Shown: piece by piece, positions 18,958 to 26,926 of the stretch
Numbering within the stretch: the stretch's first letter is position 1
Layout of the letters: every line of letters begins with the position of its first letter
The notes under the pieces: model-generated
What the model saw: the letters and a program-made list of their open reading frames with translations, nothing else
Told to the model about the DNA's origin: nothing
The model's database searches: none
Program-made: the position numbers and the translations under genes
Virus record (IMG/VR): IMGVR_UViG_3300032236_000771
Coordinates: 1-64,000 of that record
Strand: one strand, 5' to 3'
Length of the DNA stretch: 64,000 nt
DNA from: a virus

Positions 18958-19265
18958 TACAACTTCCCCAAGTGCTTGTTGAGCTGTTTCATAAATACAG
19001 CCTCGGCTTTACCGGGATTGTTTGAATACTTACGCAAAACTGCAGTGGGACGTTGAGTCTCTGAGCCGTATTCACGGGTCCAAGCATCGCCAGCATGCTC
19101 TCCATCTAGGTGAGCATTGAACGCCTTGCCATCGTAAGATACGTGGATGGCACTAATCTCATGAGGTGCCCAGCCATGCTGACGTGCCGAACGGCGGATG
19201 TCAGCAGTCATGTAACGTGCTGTATCCGAGGCAGCTTTGGCGATTGCGTCTGGGAAGTGCTTCAC
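18957..19265 (-). CDS. Neck/connector-associated small protein
   Basis: This protein has 102 residues: MKHFPDAIAKAASDTARYM at the N-terminus, a strand-rich middle (AIHVSYDGKAFNAHLDG) and a basic helical end (AEAVFMKQLNKHLGKL). Size and location just before the tail terminator fit HK97 gp10-like or other neck proteins. It overlaps the upstream gene as ATGA. The function is inferred from position only. Confidence 0.6.
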   Translation of the reverse strand: MKHFPDAIAKAASDTARYMTADIRRSARQHGWAPHEISAIHVSYDGKAFNAHLDGEHAGDAWTREYGSETQRPTAVLRKYSNNPGKAEAVFMKQLNKHLGKL

Positions 19266-19462
19266 TTAGTTTTCTTGCCTGTGTAGGGTTCTGGCTTGTC
19301 AAACTTGTTCCGAACGTAACCTTGGCTCATCATAGAGAACATGACGTCTTGGCGAAGGTTTGGGCGGTACGCTGTGGCACCACGCAAGAACTCGTCCCGT
19401 TCCTCGAAATCGAGAAACTCATTGACCTTTTCCCACCAGGGTTTAAAGTCATTGTTTGACAT
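19262..19462 (-). CDS. Hypothetical protein before neck genes
   Basis: This 66-residue protein (starts MSNNDFKPWWEKVNEFLDF) is acidic at the N-terminus and basic at the end. The start has an AAGGA RBS 8-9 nt upstream and the stop overlaps the next start as ATGA, so it is translated with the tail terminator genes. It is the first gene after the terminator at 19535-19563 and so opens the tail transcription unit. No family is recognised. Confidence 0.62.
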   Translation of the reverse strand: MSNNDFKPWWEKVNEFLDFEERDEFLRGATAYRPNLRQDVMFSMMSQGYVRNKFDKPEPYTGKKTK

Positions 19463-19534
19463 TGCAAGAATCCTTTTCAGGAGGCAAGGCTACGTGAGTA
19501 GGTAGGCTCCGCACGGAGGTCTACGTATTTAGGA

Positions 19535-19563
19535 TAAAGAAAAGCCCTGCAAAAAGCAGGGCT
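19535..19563 (-). terminator. Intrinsic terminator, minus strand
   Basis: AGCCCTGC (19543-19550) pairs with GCAGGGCT (19556-19563) around a 5-nt loop, and on the minus strand the stem is followed by TTTTCTTT. It lies 22 nt after the stop of the Lys-rich gene at 19585 and separates the tiny-gene operon from the tail genes. Confidence 0.82.
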
Positions 19564-19584
19564 AATCTAAACTGTTTGGACTAC

Positions 19585-19782
19585 TTACTTGCCAGTAATT
19601 TTCCTGGCTAGAGCCTTGTCCTTCTTCATGTCCTCAGACTTGGACATCTTCTTGTTCTTGTCCATCTTCTTGTCCTTGGCTTCAAACTCTTTCTTCTGCT
19701 TAGGGGTCATGCCCTTTTCTAGCTTCTTGTCAGCCTTTTCGTCAGCCTTTGAGCCAGGCCATACCTTCTTCTTTTCAGCCAT
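19585..19782 (-). CDS. Lysine-rich small protein
   Basis: This 65-residue protein has about 40% Lys/Arg and many Asp/Glu (MAEKKKVWPGSKADEKADKK...). It shares its opening MAEKK-VW with the 54-residue protein at 20454-20618, so the two are probably related. Last gene before the terminator. Such highly charged proteins are often disordered nucleic-acid-binding or virion proteins, but the function is unknown. Confidence 0.65.
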   Translation of the reverse strand: MAEKKKVWPGSKADEKADKKLEKGMTPKQKKEFEAKDKKMDKNKKMSKSEDMKKDKALARKITGK

Positions 19783-19833
19783 TTACAGGCTCCTTTTCTT
19801 TGTCTTTACCGCAAGTGCAGTTTCCGTTACACA

Positions 19834-19986
19834 TTATCTTTTTGCCTTTCCTGCTGTTGGGAGAGTTCTGGCCTGCTGAGATTCCGACTTGTGCTTTTGC
19901 TGTAGCTTAGCGATAGCGACTTCGTGGGTCTTCTTCATTGCCTCAAGTTCAAGTTTCTGAAGGGCAGTTCGTCGGGTATTAGCCAT
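19834..19986 (-). CDS. Small basic helical protein
   Basis: The likely gene is 50 residues from the ATG at 19986, preceded by an AAGGGTGG ribosome site. A longer in-frame ATG at 20133 would overlap most of the clear 43-residue gene upstream and is not favoured. The sequence is one long basic helix (ALQKLELEAMKKTHEVAIAK) with a coiled-coil pattern. Function unknown. Confidence 0.6.
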   Translation of the reverse strand: MANTRRTALQKLELEAMKKTHEVAIAKLQQKHKSESQQARTLPTAGKAKR

Positions 19987-20038
19987 GGCTAGGAATCCAC
20001 CCTTTCCGCCGTTAGGCAATGGTGCTGGCTCTACCTTA

Positions 20039-20170
20039 TTATTTTGCACGTTTCTTTGCTTTCTTTTTGGGTAAAGGTTTGTTCTTTGGAGTTTCCTTTT
20101 CCCACCGCTCCGCCATCTCTGGGTGGGTCGCATACATCCATTTACGCTGGGCCTGTGATTTGAATGGCAT
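20039..20170 (-). CDS. Tiny conserved phage protein (KSQAQRKWMYATHPEMA type)
   Basis: This 43-residue gene has ATG at 20170 and TAA at 20039-20041. The N-terminus MPFKSQAQRKWMYATHPEMA is a pattern I recognise from many short phage proteins of unknown function, with a basic tail rich in KKK. The start overlaps the stop of the HNH-like gene by one base (TAATG), which strongly supports it. The overlapping longer frame in the same interval is a shadow. Confidence 0.78.
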   Translation of the reverse strand: MPFKSQAQRKWMYATHPEMAERWEKETPKNKPLPKKKAKKRAK

Positions 20171-20454
20171 TAGTGGTGCTTCCTGCGGTGGTCTTCTTTT
20201 GCAACGTTCTTACTGTGGCTCATAGCCTGAAGGTTAGACATAGAGTCGTGGCCCCTACGTCCGCCATTGTCTTTGTGGTCCACATCCGTGTGGCGGTCTA
20301 GGGTTTCGTGGTGGTCATCCTCATAATCCACACGAGCCTTGTTAGATGAGGTGGTAACCCACTTGCCATCTACCTTTTTCTTGTAGACATAGATAGGGCG
20401 TCCGCCATTCTGTGCGGAGCCCTTGTAAGGACCGAAACGCTTAGCCTTAGCCAT
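20170..20454 (-). CDS. Small HNH-like nuclease
   Basis: This 94-residue protein has a C-terminal VDHKDNGGRRGHDSMSNLQA and then SHSKN..HRRKH, which fits a minimal HNH beta-beta-alpha-metal fold: DxDH, a central NLQ and a final His/Asn pair. The N-terminal half (YVYKKKVDGKWVTT) resembles the strand-rich lead-in of HNH proteins. It shares one base with genes on both sides. A structural role for this fold cannot be excluded. Confidence 0.65.
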   Translation of the reverse strand: MAKAKRFGPYKGSAQNGGRPIYVYKKKVDGKWVTTSSNKARVDYEDDHHETLDRHTDVDHKDNGGRRGHDSMSNLQAMSHSKNVAKEDHRRKHH

Positions 20455-20618
20455 TACTTCTTCTTCTTGCCCTTTGATGCCGCCATGTTATCGACGAGGT
20501 TAGGGTATGGGCGACCAGCAGCCTTGGCACGAGCCTTAGCCGAAGACTTCTGACCCTTGGTCAGTTTCTTGTCTTTCTTAGTTGGGTCTGGCGTATTCCA
20601 GACTTTCTTCTCAGCCAT
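20454..20618 (-). CDS. Lysine-rich tiny protein
   Basis: This gene has ATG at 20618 and TAA at 20454-20456 and encodes 54 residues (starts MAEKKVWNTPDPTKKDKK, ends GKKKK). Both ends overlap neighbours by one base as TAATG, which is good evidence of translation. The N-terminus resembles the Lys-rich protein at 19585-19782. Function unknown; strongly basic and probably disordered. Confidence 0.72.
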   Translation of the reverse strand: MAEKKVWNTPDPTKKDKKLTKGQKSSAKARAKAAGRPYPNLVDNMAASKGKKKK

Positions 20619-21151
20619 TAGTTACCCCAATCTTTGTTGTGATGGCAGTCCACGTGGCGGGTAGTCCACTTTTCGTTTTGCTTAACCGTCAAACCTTCAT
20701 TAGCCCCGACAGCATTGCCACACTCAGCACACTTTCCTGGGTACTTATTAGTGAAGCCTTTAGGTGCAGCAAGCCGCTTTTGTTCTCCCACATTTTTGGC
20801 AGCCCTTTCTCCCGCTACTTGAGCGGTGAACTTGCCTAGTAATTCATTCATTTTGTCAGGGTCAGATAAGACAGCAAGTCTATCTGGAACCGTGTCTAGG
20901 TGAGCCATGAGACGCCTGCCTGCTTCGCTAGCATCGTCTTTTTCCTTGGCTGCCTGTACGTTTTGGGCAAACTCAGTGCACTTTTCCTGAGTATGAGGGA
21001 TGTGGGGTTGGGCCACCCAACCAGCACCGCCCTTAGTCTCTGCCAAGTAGGGCTTACCAGCACTGCTTCGTTCCCAATACAAATGTGGATTACCACAATT
21101 TTTACAAGTAACCAATTTGTTGTCTGGAATTATCTCGCCTCTACGTGCCAT
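20618..21151 (-). CDS. Zinc-ribbon protein
   Basis: This 177-residue protein has two probable zinc sites: CKNCGNPHLYWE near 16-27 with a C at about 58, and CAECGNAVG near 140-148 with a late C/H pair (DCHHN). The middle is helical. Single-base overlaps (TAATG) join it to both neighbours. The ribbons suggest nucleic-acid or protein binding. No family is recognised. Confidence 0.68.
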   Translation of the reverse strand: MARRGEIIPDNKLVTCKNCGNPHLYWERSSAGKPYLAETKGGAGWVAQPHIPHTQEKCTEFAQNVQAAKEKDDASEAGRRLMAHLDTVPDRLAVLSDPDKMNELLGKFTAQVAGERAAKNVGEQKRLAAPKGFTNKYPGKCAECGNAVGANEGLTVKQNEKWTTRHVDCHHNKDWGN

Positions 21152-21462
21152 TACTTCTTCTTCTTTGCGTCAAGACGCTTTGAGATAGCAGCAGCCTTCT
21201 TCTTGGCATCTGCCTTGGATGATGCTCCCCAAGCCTCTAGGCTGAGGAGTAGACGGGTAGGCTCACCGTTAGGCTTACGTTCTGGGCCAGGCATGTTACC
21301 CATGCGGGCTAAGAACGAAGCACGACGAGGATTGTCGCCAGACTTTACAGGAGCTTTGAGGTCAGAGCCAGGGTGTGCCTTCTCGTAGGACTTACGGCCC
21401 TTCTCGTTCAGGCCACCCTTCTTAGCCTTACCCTCTTTGCGTTGCCAAGCTTCACTTGCCAT
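21151..21462 (-). CDS. Small conserved phage protein (DUF6321-like)
   Basis: This 103-residue protein has GGLNEKGRKSYEKAHPGS, then DNPRRASFLARMGNMPGPE and EPTRLLLSLEAWGASSKAD. From memory this matches a conserved short family (DUF6321) known in other large phages; a profile search would confirm it. The function of the family is unknown. It is very basic and joined to both neighbours by one-base overlaps. Confidence 0.75.
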   Translation of the reverse strand: MASEAWQRKEGKAKKGGLNEKGRKSYEKAHPGSDLKAPVKSGDNPRRASFLARMGNMPGPERKPNGEPTRLLLSLEAWGASSKADAKKKAAAISKRLDAKKKK

Positions 21463-21650
21463 TATTCTTCATTCTCATTTCTTGACCGGGAGATTGCCGT
21501 ACGCAAAGCATCCTGACGGCTACGCTCGCGGTTAGGTCTCTCATCGTGTGTTCCAGCGGCATTGCTTCGACGAATCTGACGCATGCCCTCAATGTACGCA
21601 GTGTTCTGAATCTTGCCAGGCTTGGCTGGCTTAATCTTCTTCTGGGTCAT
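21462..21650 (-). CDS. Small basic hypothetical protein
   Basis: This 62-residue protein (MTQKKIKPAKPGKIQNTAY...) has a high Arg/Lys content and an Arg/Asn/Glu tail. It shares single bases with both neighbouring genes. It belongs to the run of tiny charged genes between neck and tail genes. Not recognised. Confidence 0.6.
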   Translation of the reverse strand: MTQKKIKPAKPGKIQNTAYIEGMRQIRRSNAAGTHDERPNRERSRQDALRTAISRSRNENEE

Positions 21651-21835
21651 TACTTTGCCTTTACGCGACTGCTCTTCTTAGCGTTTAGTGTTCCAGCGTT
21701 GTGCTTCTGGTGGACCTTTTCGACAGCCACATCATTCTTGTTGTGCTTAATCAATCCCGTGTGGTAGGCCTTTACGACCTTCTTTCCCTTACCGTTGCCA
21801 CGGACTTCTTGCTTCTTTACTTCGATTTTTGCCAT
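21650..21835 (-). CDS. Small basic hypothetical protein
   Basis: This 61-residue protein (MAKIEVKKQEVRGNGKGKK...) has about 30% Lys/Arg and several His residues. TAATG junctions on both sides. It follows the neck protein gene at 21835-22407. Not recognised. Confidence 0.6.
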   Translation of the reverse strand: MAKIEVKKQEVRGNGKGKKVVKAYHTGLIKHNKNDVAVEKVHQKHNAGTLNAKKSSRVKAK

Positions 21836-22407
21836 TAGACACTCCTTGGGTCGGGACGGGCAGGCAATGCATATCGCTGGAATTGCGGGTCATTGACCAA
21901 CTCTTCTGGGTTTATCTGGTTGCAATCCACAGTGATTGTGGTCCAGTTGTAAGACAGGGAACCGCGAGGTAGTACTCGAGTAGGCACGAAGACTTCGCCA
22001 CGATAAAGGATGCGGTCTTTGATGTGGTTGTTTGAATCAGTGACCAAGCTAGGAAGTAGACGCTGAACATCGCCAATGTTCATTACAAGACGAAGGGTGT
22101 CAGTTACGTAGAAACCACGCTCGTTCATTACGTTGGTACCACGAACAAACTGTGCCATCAAGGTAGGCATCTTGAACGGGAGCATCCAACGGCGACCATG
22201 GCCAGCAACGCTCGAGGAAACATCGTAGATGTCATCAACAATTGTGTTGAAGTTATCTTCTAGGTAGTAGTCTTGCCAACGGAACCAGTCAACTTCCTGA
22301 CCAACAGTTCCGCCAATTTCTTCGGCAAGGCCTTCATAGATAGACTGAATCTCGTAGTCCAAATCAAACTTGGAGTTACGGTCAGTGCTTTCGTTTCCAC
22401 CACGCAT
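21835..22407 (-). CDS. Head-tail connector / neck protein
   Basis: This 190-residue protein has an N-terminal helix (YEIQSIYEGLAEEIG), the segment VDWFRWQDYYLEDNFNTIVD and strand-rich RRWMLPFKMPTLMAQFV and DRILYRGEVFVPTRVLP. The pattern of tyrosine/tryptophan-rich strands and RGEVF resembles the neck or stopper proteins of contractile phages (T4 gp13/gp14 class). Inferred from composition and its place before the tail genes. Confidence 0.6.
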   Translation of the reverse strand: MRGGNESTDRNSKFDLDYEIQSIYEGLAEEIGGTVGQEVDWFRWQDYYLEDNFNTIVDDIYDVSSSVAGHGRRWMLPFKMPTLMAQFVRGTNVMNERGFYVTDTLRLVMNIGDVQRLLPSLVTDSNNHIKDRILYRGEVFVPTRVLPRGSLSYNWTTITVDCNQINPEELVNDPQFQRYALPARPDPRSV

Positions 22408-23048
22408 TAACTACTCGCCCCCCAATTAGAGCCATTCCAAACATAAACAGGCTTAGTAACCCATGCTGAGCCATTCCAAACCTGTACCGCTTTGGACGCC
22501 CATGAAGTTCCGTTCCAGACCTTTACTCCGCCACCAATAGTCCAAGAAAATGACTGACTAACAGAGCCGTCACCATTAGAGGCAGTAATAGTAAACGAGT
22601 ATGAGCCAGATACTGTGGGGGTTCCAGTGACGGCTCCAGAAGAAGAGTTCAACGAAATACCCGAAGGCAAGGAGCCAGAACTAACCGAGTAACTTGGTGA
22701 ATTAGTTGCGGATACGGAGTCGGAGTAGGCAACGCCAGCAATGGGTGTCGCTAGAGCATTGTCCGACCACGAAGGCGGATAAGTCGGTGGGGGAGCACAG
22801 GCTGGAGAGGTTCCTCCTACATCATAAAAGTCCGTGTAGGTAGTTCCAGATAACTTATAGCTAATGATGTAGGTTTGAGCCGCGTAAGTGCCACAGGCAA
22901 CATGCGTTGCACCAGATTCAACTACAGATGGGCCACTACGGTTTGTAGAGCCAGAAGGGAACACGTAGCCAGGAGCAGTGTAGGAAACGTTATACCCACC
23001 TGAACCATCAGATGAGAAACTTATAGCCCCAGGCGTCCAACCCGACAT
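22407..23048 (-). CDS. Ig-like virion surface protein with WNG repeats
   Basis: This protein has 213 residues. Residues about 95-170 form a putative Ig-like domain (GVAYSDSVSATNSPSYSVSS, then GISLNSSSGAVTGTPTVSG), the He_PIG type found on surface proteins. The C-terminus repeats VWNGTSW, VWNGSAW and VWNGSNW, a module seen at the tips or bases of phage fibres. It is the last gene of the fibre cassette and likely virion-exposed. The start overlaps nothing; the stop shares one base with the neck gene. Confidence 0.7.
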   Translation of the reverse strand: MSGWTPGAISFSSDGSGGYNVSYTAPGYVFPSGSTNRSGPSVVESGATHVACGTYAAQTYIISYKLSGTTYTDFYDVGGTSPACAPPPTYPPSWSDNALATPIAGVAYSDSVSATNSPSYSVSSGSLPSGISLNSSSGAVTGTPTVSGSYSFTITASNGDGSVSQSFSWTIGGGVKVWNGTSWASKAVQVWNGSAWVTKPVYVWNGSNWGASS

Positions 23049-23051
23049 TGG

Positions 23052-23612
<561 letters not shown>

Positions 23613-23646
23613 GTTTACCTCTCTAAAGTAAAGGGCTCGAAGTCAA

Positions 23647-24690
23647 TTATGCCTTGTAGAACTCCATGTTTCGGGCTAAACGGTCGTCTTCCGGGTTGAA
23701 GCCTAGGGCTATACCGCCATAGCGATAGGCCGTTTCCTTATTGCCAAGATTGTAGGCGGATATTGCCGCTAGGTCGTATGGAAGTCCGCCCCAAGCAAAC
23801 TCCTCGCAAAGGTAGTCCAAAGGCTTTTCCTCAATGTCGATGGCCTGCAATACCGTCTCTAGGCAGTTAGCCCAATCCTGTTTGGTGTAGTGGTATTGAG
23901 CCATCTCAACTAGGGCCTCACGGCGACCCGGAGCCTCGTTGATTGCCTGCTCCAAATAAAGGTGAGCAAGGTCTGGCAAGCATTTCGCCAGGTATCGACA
24001 AGAAGCAGCCCTCTCTGGACCCCAAGTGGCTTTAGGGTTTTGCAGGTGACGCTTAAACATGTCTGCCGCTTTATCTAACATTCCATGGAAGAAGTACTCG
24101 CGAGCTAGATAGTACTGGTTACGGTCATCGGTCGGGTCTTCTTCAACTGCCAGTTCTAGCAGTGGGAAATACTGGCCACGGCTCTTAGACTCGTCTGGGT
24201 GATGGTGAATCTCAAGAGCAATCCACTCCTGCACCTCTTGGATGCGGTCTGTAGTTAGCGTCTCGTGTACGGGGTGTTTCCATCGGTATCCGTGGCGTTT
24301 GTGAATCTTGTCCCCGCCGTATTGAAGCCCTGGTTGGTTGTCATCAATCCAAGACCAGGTGTATTGGTATCTAGGTCTTGTGGTGTCTGGAGAAACCTTT
24401 TCCAACGCTTCACGCCAGCCAGGAACAAGGACCTCATCCATGTCCAAAGCAATGCAAAAATCGATATCATCAGGAAGCAAAGCGAGGCTAGTATTCCTAG
24501 CGTCGTCGAAACGCCAAGGATTAATAGAAGCAGAAAAAACCTCAACACCGCACTCGTAAGCCCTATCAATAGTGCTATCGGTAGAACCAGTATCGAGAAT
24601 AAGGCGGTAGTCTGCCTCTTTGCAAGACTCTGCCCATCTTGCCACATGTTGTTCTTCATTTTTCGCAATTGCATAAACCGCTACTTTCAT
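23647..24690 (-). CDS. Family 2 glycosyltransferase with TPR-like C-terminus
   Basis: The ATG at 24690 is favoured because it overlaps the upstream stop as ATGA; the longer frame adds 19 unlikely residues. The 346-residue protein starts MKVAVYAIAKNEEQHV and has LDTGSTDST and LDMDEVL (the DxD near 79-83), the fold and metal-binding signature of GT-A family 2 enzymes. Residues about 170-340 are helical repeats (YYLAREYFFHGMLDKAADMF). It transfers a sugar from a nucleotide donor; the acceptor is unknown. It sits in the fibre cassette, which suggests virion or host-surface glycosylation. Confidence 0.85.
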   Translation of the reverse strand: MKVAVYAIAKNEEQHVARWAESCKEADYRLILDTGSTDSTIDRAYECGVEVFSASINPWRFDDARNTSLALLPDDIDFCIALDMDEVLVPGWREALEKVSPDTTRPRYQYTWSWIDDNQPGLQYGGDKIHKRHGYRWKHPVHETLTTDRIQEVQEWIALEIHHHPDESKSRGQYFPLLELAVEEDPTDDRNQYYLAREYFFHGMLDKAADMFKRHLQNPKATWGPERAASCRYLAKCLPDLAHLYLEQAINEAPGRREALVEMAQYHYTKQDWANCLETVLQAIDIEEKPLDYLCEEFAWGGLPYDLAAISAYNLGNKETAYRYGGIALGFNPEDDRLARNMEFYKA

Positions 24691-24932
24691 TCTTCGGTGA
24701 AACCTACTCCTGAAGTATCTACTGCATCCCACTTGTGCACAGGGCAAAAGGCGTGAGGAAGTCCAGTCTTAGCGGGCATAATGCAACCGCATTTAGTGCA
24801 CTGCTGAGTTAGCGAGATGAAGAACTCGCACTCACGGCAGATAGCCATACGAGATTCTTTGACTGATTCGCCTACTCGGCCAATGTTGCGGTTGAAGAGG
24901 TCCCAAGGCCTGGCTGGTTTAGGGTCATTCAT
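24687..24932 (-). CDS. Small zinc-binding protein (DUF6171-like)
   Basis: This 81-residue protein has CRECEFF, CTKCGCIMPAKT and then FCPVHKW. This Cys spacing matches a short zinc-ribbon family (DUF6171 from memory) common in phages near glycosyltransferase genes. It overlaps the GT2 start by 4 nt and the other glycosyltransferase by 4 nt. It may be an accessory to the enzyme pair; function unknown. Confidence 0.72.
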   Translation of the reverse strand: MNDPKPARPWDLFNRNIGRVGESVKESRMAICRECEFFISLTQQCTKCGCIMPAKTGLPHAFCPVHKWDAVDTSGVGFTEE

Positions 24933-25891
24933 CGGTAGTCCTTCGGCATGTAGAACGGGGAGATAGCCCCAAAGCGTACGTTAGTTCTAGTGTAAACCTC
25001 GTAGGCATGAATTGCGTCAGCATTTTCTGGGTCATTGATGAACTTTGTGTAATGAGCCTGAAGTCGGGATGTAATCTGGTCGTTCAACTCAGGAGTTACG
25101 TAGTCAGTAAAGAACATACGCTTGCCTCCGTACTCATTGATGTCGTCCGCATTTAGGTGGGTAATAGGGAACACGTCGCAGTTCGGATAAACAAACGAGA
25201 AGCCACGACCAAATAGGCTAATAGAGTAGATGAGGTCTTCATCATAAAACGTGGCATCTGGGTCCACGCCAGTATCCTTGGCCCACTCACGGTCGCCAAA
25301 AGCACAGGCAGGATTGAACTTTACGTTAGGGTAATACTTATTTGGGTATTTACCTGGCCAGAGCTCATTGAGCGGAAAGTCGCCCCATCGAGGCACTGCG
25401 TACAGCCATAACTCATTTGGAAGGTAGAACGGGTAAGCGTTTCGTTCCTTGCCCTCACGAGGCTTGCGTTCCGGGTGGTACTTAAACAGGCCCACATAGG
25501 TAGTCATAATGGTTTTAGGATTGCCCGACGCTTCCTTGGCCCCCTTATAGAGGTCAATCATGTCCACGTCCCAGCCCTGAGCTAGGTGGGTGTGGCAGTC
25601 AATCTGAAGCATGTAGTCCTCGTCCTCATACAGACGAGCGGCTCTCCAGCGGCCCTTACCAACGCCCAATGGCTCTAAGTCGTTCCGCTGAATCTCCTCG
25701 TAGGTAATACGGAGCCTAGGGTCGTCTCCGTAGAACTCCTTGAGTTCGTTGTAAATAGACGGCTCTAGGGCGGCTAGGCCAACTCCCACAACAACACGCT
25801 CTGGGTGAGTTGCTGCGTCAAAACAGTTCTTGACCGTAGGTACGACTTCGCTGTCGTCCATAGCGGCAATTGAAACAAAGATAGTTTCCAT
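24929..25891 (-). CDS. GlcNAc-transferase-like glycosyltransferase
   Basis: The ATG at 25891 shares one base with the upstream stop (TAATG), giving 320 residues. The N-terminus (METIFVSIAAMDDSEVVPTV), ERVVVGVG, and QIDCHTHLAQGWDVDMID are features of the glycosyltransferase family that includes the Skp1-hydroxyproline GlcNAc transferases (Pfam GlcNAc, PF11397). DCH replaces the usual metal-binding motif. The FNPACAFGDREWA and FYDEDLIYS segments also fit. The acceptor is unknown; collagen-like fibres with many Pro and Thr lie directly upstream in the same operon. Confidence 0.8.
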   Translation of the reverse strand: METIFVSIAAMDDSEVVPTVKNCFDAATHPERVVVGVGLAALEPSIYNELKEFYGDDPRLRITYEEIQRNDLEPLGVGKGRWRAARLYEDEDYMLQIDCHTHLAQGWDVDMIDLYKGAKEASGNPKTIMTTYVGLFKYHPERKPREGKERNAYPFYLPNELWLYAVPRWGDFPLNELWPGKYPNKYYPNVKFNPACAFGDREWAKDTGVDPDATFYDEDLIYSISLFGRGFSFVYPNCDVFPITHLNADDINEYGGKRMFFTDYVTPELNDQITSRLQAHYTKFINDPENADAIHAYEVYTRTNVRFGAISPFYMPKDYR

Positions 25892-26547
25892 TATGAGTAC
25901 CGCTTCCTGCTCCACCATTTACGTTTGTACCACGCATACGGAGGCATTTCAACCTCGTACGACTTCGGGTAGAAGTGGGTGTGGTCCTCGTCAATTACAG
26001 ACTCCCAGTCGTCTCGCTTAAATGGGATTATCTGAATAAGCGGAGTACCTGCTGGGATTACACCCTTAAAGTCTCGCTTGAGAATAAAAGGGAAGTTGAT
26101 TACTACTGGGTGCTTATCGGTGTCTACTACACCGCTAAACGAATAAAACGGCAAGTTAGGGCTGTTGAGCGGGTGGATAAACAAGCAACTGTACCCCTTA
26201 GGGGTCTTAATGTGCCACTGGTTAATCCACTTGTGAGGAATAGCGGAAAAGCCCTCAGGGACTTCCATGCCGTCAGTCTGCGAGGTGTGGTGCCGAGACA
26301 CTACTTCAATCTCAGAGTGCGTTGGCTTAAACGTAACCCAGTCTGGGTCCCACTCCACGTCTACTGGAAGTGTAATGATGTAGCCGCTAGTTAGAGCGTC
26401 TAGGAATGGCACACACTTCTTTACAGAGTGAATTTTCTCTTGGGTGCCGTCCATCTTTCGATACCAGTCAGGAACAGCCCTACTGGCCGGGATTGGTTTG
26501 GGGATGTTTACAGCCGCATTAGTTGTTTGAAACTTTATTTTCTTCAT
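25891..26547 (-). CDS. Unknown protein, paralogue of 26926-27615
   Basis: This 218-residue protein shares with the neighbour at 26926 the motifs VPDWYR/MPEWYR, KKCVPFLDALTSGYIITLP, TPKGYSCLFIHPLN, LPF, VVDTDK and IPAGTPLIQIIPFKRDDW. The conserved strand-rich C-terminal half looks like a cupin or dUTPase-type beta fold, but no catalytic set is evident. From memory a related family occurs in cyanophages without known function. It is in the glycosyltransferase operon, which hints at sugar or nucleotide metabolism. Confidence concerns the gene, not the role. Confidence 0.7.
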   Translation of the reverse strand: MKKIKFQTTNAAVNIPKPIPASRAVPDWYRKMDGTQEKIHSVKKCVPFLDALTSGYIITLPVDVEWDPDWVTFKPTHSEIEVVSRHHTSQTDGMEVPEGFSAIPHKWINQWHIKTPKGYSCLFIHPLNSPNLPFYSFSGVVDTDKHPVVINFPFILKRDFKGVIPAGTPLIQIIPFKRDDWESVIDEDHTHFYPKSYEVEMPPYAWYKRKWWSRKRYS

Positions 26548-26926
26548 CTGGGTCCTTGAATCCTTCGTCGTTGTAAATCCAATTTAGTGTCGGTTTCTTG
26601 TCGGTATCCTTTACCAAAACAAACTGCGGATGGCTTAGGAGCAAGGCAGCCATGCGGTTCTCTGCCCTAATTACCTCCTGCACAACGCCATCCAGAACTA
26701 TGGCAATCGTGTTTATTTGGCCGTGGCTAGGCATAGCTGGCGTTGCGGCAGCGTGAGTATGTGACGGTGCTCGCTTTGAGGTTACGCCAAGCTTCTTCTG
26801 CAACCAGTTGCGGAGAAGCTCACGAGTGGTAATTACTATCGGGTCATGGTCGTGGCTGTGCTCTCCGCCGCCGTGGTCGTGCCCGTGGTCATGGTCGTGT
26901 GAGTGGTCGTGGTCGTGGTCAGTCAT
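26519..26926 (-). CDS. Histidine/aspartate-rich metal-binding protein
   Basis: This protein has 135 residues. Residues 3-28 alternate His and Asp (DHDHDHSHDHDHGHDHGG), a pattern that binds Zn, Ni or Cu. It then has a helix (TRELLRNWLQKKLGV) and a compact strand-helix domain (INTIAIVLDGVVQEVIRAEN). The gene lies between the two paralogous unknowns and overlaps the downstream one by 29 nt. It may supply metal to the cassette enzymes. This is inference. Confidence 0.72.
   Translation of the reverse strand: MTDHDHDHSHDHDHGHDHGGGEHSHDHDPIVITTRELLRNWLQKKLGVTSKRAPSHTHAAATPAMPSHGQINTIAIVLDGVVQEVIRAENRMAALLLSHPQFVLVKDTDKKPTLNWIYNDEGFKDPDEENKVSNN

Noticed and set aside
20133-20134. Long form of the 19834 gene starting at 20133
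   Set aside because: It overlaps almost all of the well-supported 43-codon gene at 20039-20170; the ATG at 19986 has a ribosome site.
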